From Candidatus Omnitrophota bacterium (lineage in GTDB: Bacteria > Omnitrophota > Gorgyraeia > Velamenicoccales > Velamenicoccaceae), in contig JAQUOM010000068.1 of the NCBI GenBank assembly GCA_028717105.1, forward strand, positions 1-8,264: a stretch of DNA of 8,264 nt. Reading direction: 5' to 3'. The notes under the pieces were generated by a model. It had not been told where the DNA came from. It saw nothing but the letters and a program-made list of their open reading frames with translations, and ran no database searches. Positions 5,758 to 8,264 of this stretch are shown piece by piece. A program made the position numbers and the translations under genes. How positions within the stretch are numbered: the stretch's first letter is position 1; the number at the start of each line of letters is the position of its first letter.

Positions 5758-6447
5758 CTAGCGAACCAACGAACCTTTTTCGACTTTTTCCATGACCAGG
5801 GTATAATCATAGCCGCCGAACCCTTTGATTTTAACAGGAATCCGGGCCTCGTCGCAGGAAATCCATATCTCGACTTTTTTGGGATCGCTCGTAAAATGAT
5901 ACGCCTTAAAGGCCCCTGCCGGGACCTCGATATTTTCTATTGCGACGAGCTCGATCTTGATCGGGTCAGGCAAACGGGCCGTAAAGGTCCACCCGGTCTT
6001 CAGGTCTTTGACGTTGCGCAAAGAAAAAGGCAGAATGACCGCATTATGGATGGGCCCGTCTGCCTTAAAATGATATGTTGCGACGACCTTGCCGTTGACG
6101 TATTTCGTGATCGAGAGCGTCTTCTCCTGCGGCCTATATTCTTCGACAAGGTGCTCTTTTTTAAAAAGGAACGAGACGAAGCGCTCGACCTTAAGCGGTA
6201 ATTGCGTTTCCGGGTCGGAATAGATCTTCTCTAAATCGTCAAAACCCCAGGCGCGCGTCTTGAACGTGACCAGGTTAACACGGCGGCCGTCGAGATCAAC
6301 CGGGCCTTCATCGCTGTAAACCGACACGCCGACAGGGGAAATGAGATACGTGATCTTCTCGCCCGGTTCCGCGCCGGCCGCGCGCGGCCCGGCAAGAAAA
6401 CAACAGGCGAGAACAAAAAACACCGGCCATATCTTCGAAAATCCCAT
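5758..6447 (-). CDS. Exported DUF3108-like protein
   Basis: This 229-residue protein carries a signal peptide: basic start (MGFSK), hydrophobic core at about 7-20, then an Ala-rich cleavage site near AAGA/E at residue 26-27. The mature part looks like an all-beta periplasmic or surface domain. Late in the sequence, ILPFSLRNVKDLKTGWTF (138-155), VAIENIEVPAGAFKAYHF (168-185) and EIWISCDEARIPVKIKG (193-209) follow the DUF3108 pattern: a 'v-tpaG-f-a' strand, then a W-x-S-x-D-x-x-R-x-P-V strand. The role of DUF3108 proteins is not established. The ATG at 6447 is chosen because it begins the signal peptide; the frame continues to a GTG at 6495, and neither has a strong ribosome site. A 95-nt gap separates it from the previous gene, so a new transcript could start there. 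Confidence 0.82.
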   Translation of the reverse strand: MGFSKIWPVFFVLACCFLAGPRAAGAEPGEKITYLISPVGVSVYSDEGPVDLDGRRVNLVTFKTRAWGFDDLEKIYSDPETQLPLKVERFVSFLFKKEHLVEEYRPQEKTLSITKYVNGKVVATYHFKADGPIHNAVILPFSLRNVKDLKTGWTFTARLPDPIKIELVAIENIEVPAGAFKAYHFTSDPKKVEIWISCDEARIPVKIKGFGGYDYTLVMEKVEKGSLVR

Positions 6448-6542
6448 AAGGCGTCTCGGAATCTCAAGGCCCCCAAAGCCCCGCCGCCAGGGCACAGACG
6501 GGGGAGGCCCAACGTCTCATTTGAGCTTTGATGAGCCAAAAG

Positions 6543-6998
6543 CTAAGGATGCGGCGAAAGGTCGACGACCTCTTTCACGTCGATCTCGATCAAATATTCC
6601 GGTTTCGGCAAAAGGGCCTCCGGATGCAACGCGTGCCCTTTTTCTCCGTGGATATTTTTGATCAGGCGCCGGGACAGGCGGCTCGTGATCCGCTCTTCCC
6701 AGGCGCGCGTCAGATGCAAGCCGACCTCTTCCTGCGTGACGACCCGGGCCCTGCCTTTCAGGCAATATCCGATGAATTTATGCTCGTCAACGGCCGTGAT
6801 GCTGACCAAAGGGTTGGCTTCCAGATTTTTGCGCGTCCTGGCATGGAAGAGATCCAGCAAAAACACGCGGCCTGCCTCGTCGATCTCGACGATGCCCTTA
6901 CAGGAATTATGCGGGTAGCCGGCGGCGTCGATCGTCGAGACGACCACAAACCCCTGGTTCTGCAAAAAATGCACCACGTCTTTGTTTAGTTGTATCAT
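6543..6998 (-). CDS. Pyridoxamine 5'-phosphate oxidase-like FMN-binding split-barrel protein
   Basis: This 151-residue protein matches the flavin-binding split-barrel superfamily. Residues 15-50 (QGFVVVSTIDAAGYPHNSCKGIVEI...GRVFLLD) form the first strands, with the typical 'T-x-D-x-x-G-x-P' turn. RTRKNLEANPLVSITAVD (54-71) is the classical 'T-x-x-N-l-x-x-n-P-x-v-s' block that contacts FMN phosphate in this family. GYCLKGRARVV (77-87) is the following strand pair. Members bind FMN, F420 or haem, and many are not true PNPOx enzymes; nothing visible decides the cofactor. The frame extends upstream to 7172 inside the DUF488 gene, but the ATG at 6998, 2 nt after that gene's stop, is where homology begins. 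That spacing implies translational coupling. The tail (about 100-151) is not recognisable in detail. Confidence 0.88.
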   Translation of the reverse strand: MIQLNKDVVHFLQNQGFVVVSTIDAAGYPHNSCKGIVEIDEAGRVFLLDLFHARTRKNLEANPLVSITAVDEHKFIGYCLKGRARVVTQEEVGLHLTRAWEERITSRLSRRLIKNIHGEKGHALHPEALLPKPEYLIEIDVKEVVDLSPHP

Positions 6999-7000
6999 CG

Positions 7001-7525
7001 CTATTTCGCTTCGGGATAAAAAATGCGGCCGCCTTTTTTGCGGGCCCAGGGAGTCATCCGATGGGGCTTTGCGCCGGCCGCAGAATAAATATGCTCGACG
7101 TCCCACCCGCGGGCTGCCAGGGCATCGGCGATCAAAGACCGGTGGCAGCGCCACGGCACGCTCTCGGCGCACATGAAGGCAACCGTCCTGCCTTTTGCCA
7201 ATCCTATCAATCTTCCCAGGGCCCGGCTAAAACCTTTTGTCTGCATATAATCGGCAAACCCCCTGAACGACGCATTGCGCCACGCCCCGTTGATGGAATC
7301 CTTTTCGGGACGGCGCAGCCCTCCCAGCGTCGGCATGTGGAGATAACTTATCTTAAATGATTTCAGGACGCCGGGCAATGTATCTTTATTGAACTGCGGA
7401 TTGTGCCTTGAGCGCGGCACAGTCCTGACATCCACGAGCTTGCGGACGCCGAAGGCCTGAAGGATCCGGCCGAATTCTTCCAAAGAACGCGTCCCGTGGC
7501 CTATGGTAAAGATCTTATCGGACAT
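7001..7525 (-). CDS. DUF488 family protein
   Basis: This 174-residue protein shows the DUF488 signatures clearly: FTIGHGTRSLEEF at 6-18, LVDVRTVPRSRHNPQFN at 30-46, Y61 with HMPTLGGLRRP at 63-73, and FMCAESVPWRCHRSLIADAL at 117-136. The conserved arginines, the MCAE cysteine and the CHR motif suggest a nucleic-acid or nucleotide-related active site, but the biochemical role of the family is not known. The ATG at 7525 is chosen because the IGHG motif follows at the usual distance; the frame itself continues upstream to a TTG at 7636. A TAGGG partly overlaps the stop of the preceding gene, 13 nt upstream. It is tightly linked to the split-barrel protein downstream and the methyltransferase-like gene upstream. 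Confidence 0.92.
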   Translation of the reverse strand: MSDKIFTIGHGTRSLEEFGRILQAFGVRKLVDVRTVPRSRHNPQFNKDTLPGVLKSFKISYLHMPTLGGLRRPEKDSINGAWRNASFRGFADYMQTKGFSRALGRLIGLAKGRTVAFMCAESVPWRCHRSLIADALAARGWDVEHIYSAAGAKPHRMTPWARKKGGRIFYPEAK

Positions 7526-7538
7526 AGAAAAACCGGCC

Positions 7539-8264
7539 CTAAACCAGCCCCTTGAACCCCAGCCCCTTATAGACCACCAGATGGTCCTGTTCCTGGACCA
7601 GCGGCTTCTTTTTACGCCAAAAATTGCGATAGACAAAAGCCGCGATCTCTTCTCTTTGGCGCAGGCTATAGCGGTGCACCTGCGGATAAAGAAGGATCAT
7701 CCACACCACGGCCATGAACTTTTCGAAATCGTCGACATAAAAATTGACACGGTTGGTCCGCGACAAAACCTGCGCATCTTTAAAAAGCGCCCGTCCTTGC
7801 AGGTCTTTTTTAAACCGGCGCAAATTCTGGTCATTGGCCGCGCCGAAAAATTTTCCGGCGAAATGGTTGTAAAGCCAGGTCGTGCTCGACGGGTCGGCGC
7901 TCTTTGAGCTCATCAGCACGGCGTGGATGGCCGCGCAGGGCGCCAGAAAGCTGCGGTACAGATTTTCAAAAAGCCCGAGCCAACACCGCTGCTGACAATA
8001 ATAAAGCGAGTGGTGCAGGGTGGCCAAGTGAACGCGCCTGCCGCCCAGCTTATCCTGGAAAAAGGCCCTTGAATTCTGCGGATCCGAAAATATCCTGTTG
8101 TAATCGCACCTGATGGTAACGACATGGTCTGTGCGCTGGCGCCTGATCCGTTCCCTGACAACGCCGAGAGCGCAGTCGTTGATGTCCAGAAGATACAATC
8201 CGCCGCGAAAGGCCGTCTCCAGGATCCTGAACTGCGGCTCATCGCTCGAGCCTATCGAGAGCGC
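7539..8264 (-). CDS. SAM-dependent methyltransferase-like protein (N-terminus cut by window)
   Basis: The frame is open from the stop at 7539 to the window edge, giving 241 visible residues; the true start lies beyond 8264. An in-frame TTG at 8196-8198 is not a convincing start because homology continues upstream of it. The first visible residues, ALSIGSSDEPQFRILE, resemble motif I of class I methyltransferases (S-adenosylmethionine glycine loop). YLLDIND (24-30) gives the acidic residue at the end of strand 2, TIRCDYNRIF (50-59) fits motif III, and HLATLHHSLYYC (79-90) fits the motif IV strand. The C-terminal half (about 110-241), rich in aromatic and basic residues, is unfamiliar, so the substrate is unknown. 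The DUF488 gene follows after 13 nt. Family placement is reasonable, not certain. Confidence 0.72.
   Translation of the reverse strand, partial: ALSIGSSDEPQFRILETAFRGGLYLLDINDCALGVVRERIRRQRTDHVVTIRCDYNRIFSDPQNSRAFFQDKLGGRRVHLATLHHSLYYCQQRCWLGLFENLYRSFLAPCAAIHAVLMSSKSADPSSTTWLYNHFAGKFFGAANDQNLRRFKKDLQGRALFKDAQVLSRTNRVNFYVDDFEKFMAVVWMILLYPQVHRYSLRQREEIAAFVYRNFWRKKKPLVQEQDHLVVYKGLGFKGLV

Noticed and set aside
6448..6542. Hairpin CTCAT/ATGAG after the split-barrel gene as a terminator
   Set aside because: The stem is 5 bp with a 10-nt loop and no T-tract; no convincing promoter is visible in this gap either.

Overview
All supported genes in this window lie on the minus strand, so transcription runs from position 8264 toward position 1. 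Both edge genes are cut. The spacing is bacterial: gaps of 2 to 95 nt, one gap of 183 nt, and clear AGGAGG-type ribosome binding sites, several of them in front of TTG or GTG starts. The DNA is moderately GC-rich. Signal peptides and a possible periplasmic secretion/pilus-type domain suggest a bacterium with two membranes. The mix of poorly characterised families (DUF6498, DUF3108, DUF488) would suit an uncultured lineage such as Omnitrophota, but that placement is only an impression. I see no tRNA, rRNA, CRISPR array, insertion sequence or phage gene.

Layout in transcription order. (1) 8264-6543 is a compact cytosolic group: the C-terminal part of a SAM-dependent methyltransferase-like protein, a DUF488 protein, and a pyridoxamine-5'-phosphate-oxidase-like flavin-binding split-barrel protein, with gaps of 13 and 2 nt. 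(2) 6447-3214 is an envelope group: an exported DUF3108-like protein, a small one-helix protein (GTG start), a membrane-anchored protein of unknown function, a multi-pass DUF6498 protein whose reading frame meets the end of the preceding gene, and an exported protein with a GspC/PilP/MshK-like N-terminal domain (TTG start). (3) 3183-1 holds two paralogous four-helix membrane proteins (2689-3183 and the cut gene at 1-404). They bracket a different membrane protein with a charged loop, an iron-sulfur-flavoprotein-like reductase, and a radical SAM/SPASM protein.

The most suggestive functional unit is the flavoprotein-radical SAM pair (2158-588), separated by 5 nt. The flavoprotein carries a CX2CX2CX7C cluster motif and could pass electrons to the radical SAM enzyme. 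No substrate or precursor peptide is evident. Most other proteins look like ordinary envelope genes of unknown function, and nothing here proves a new system.
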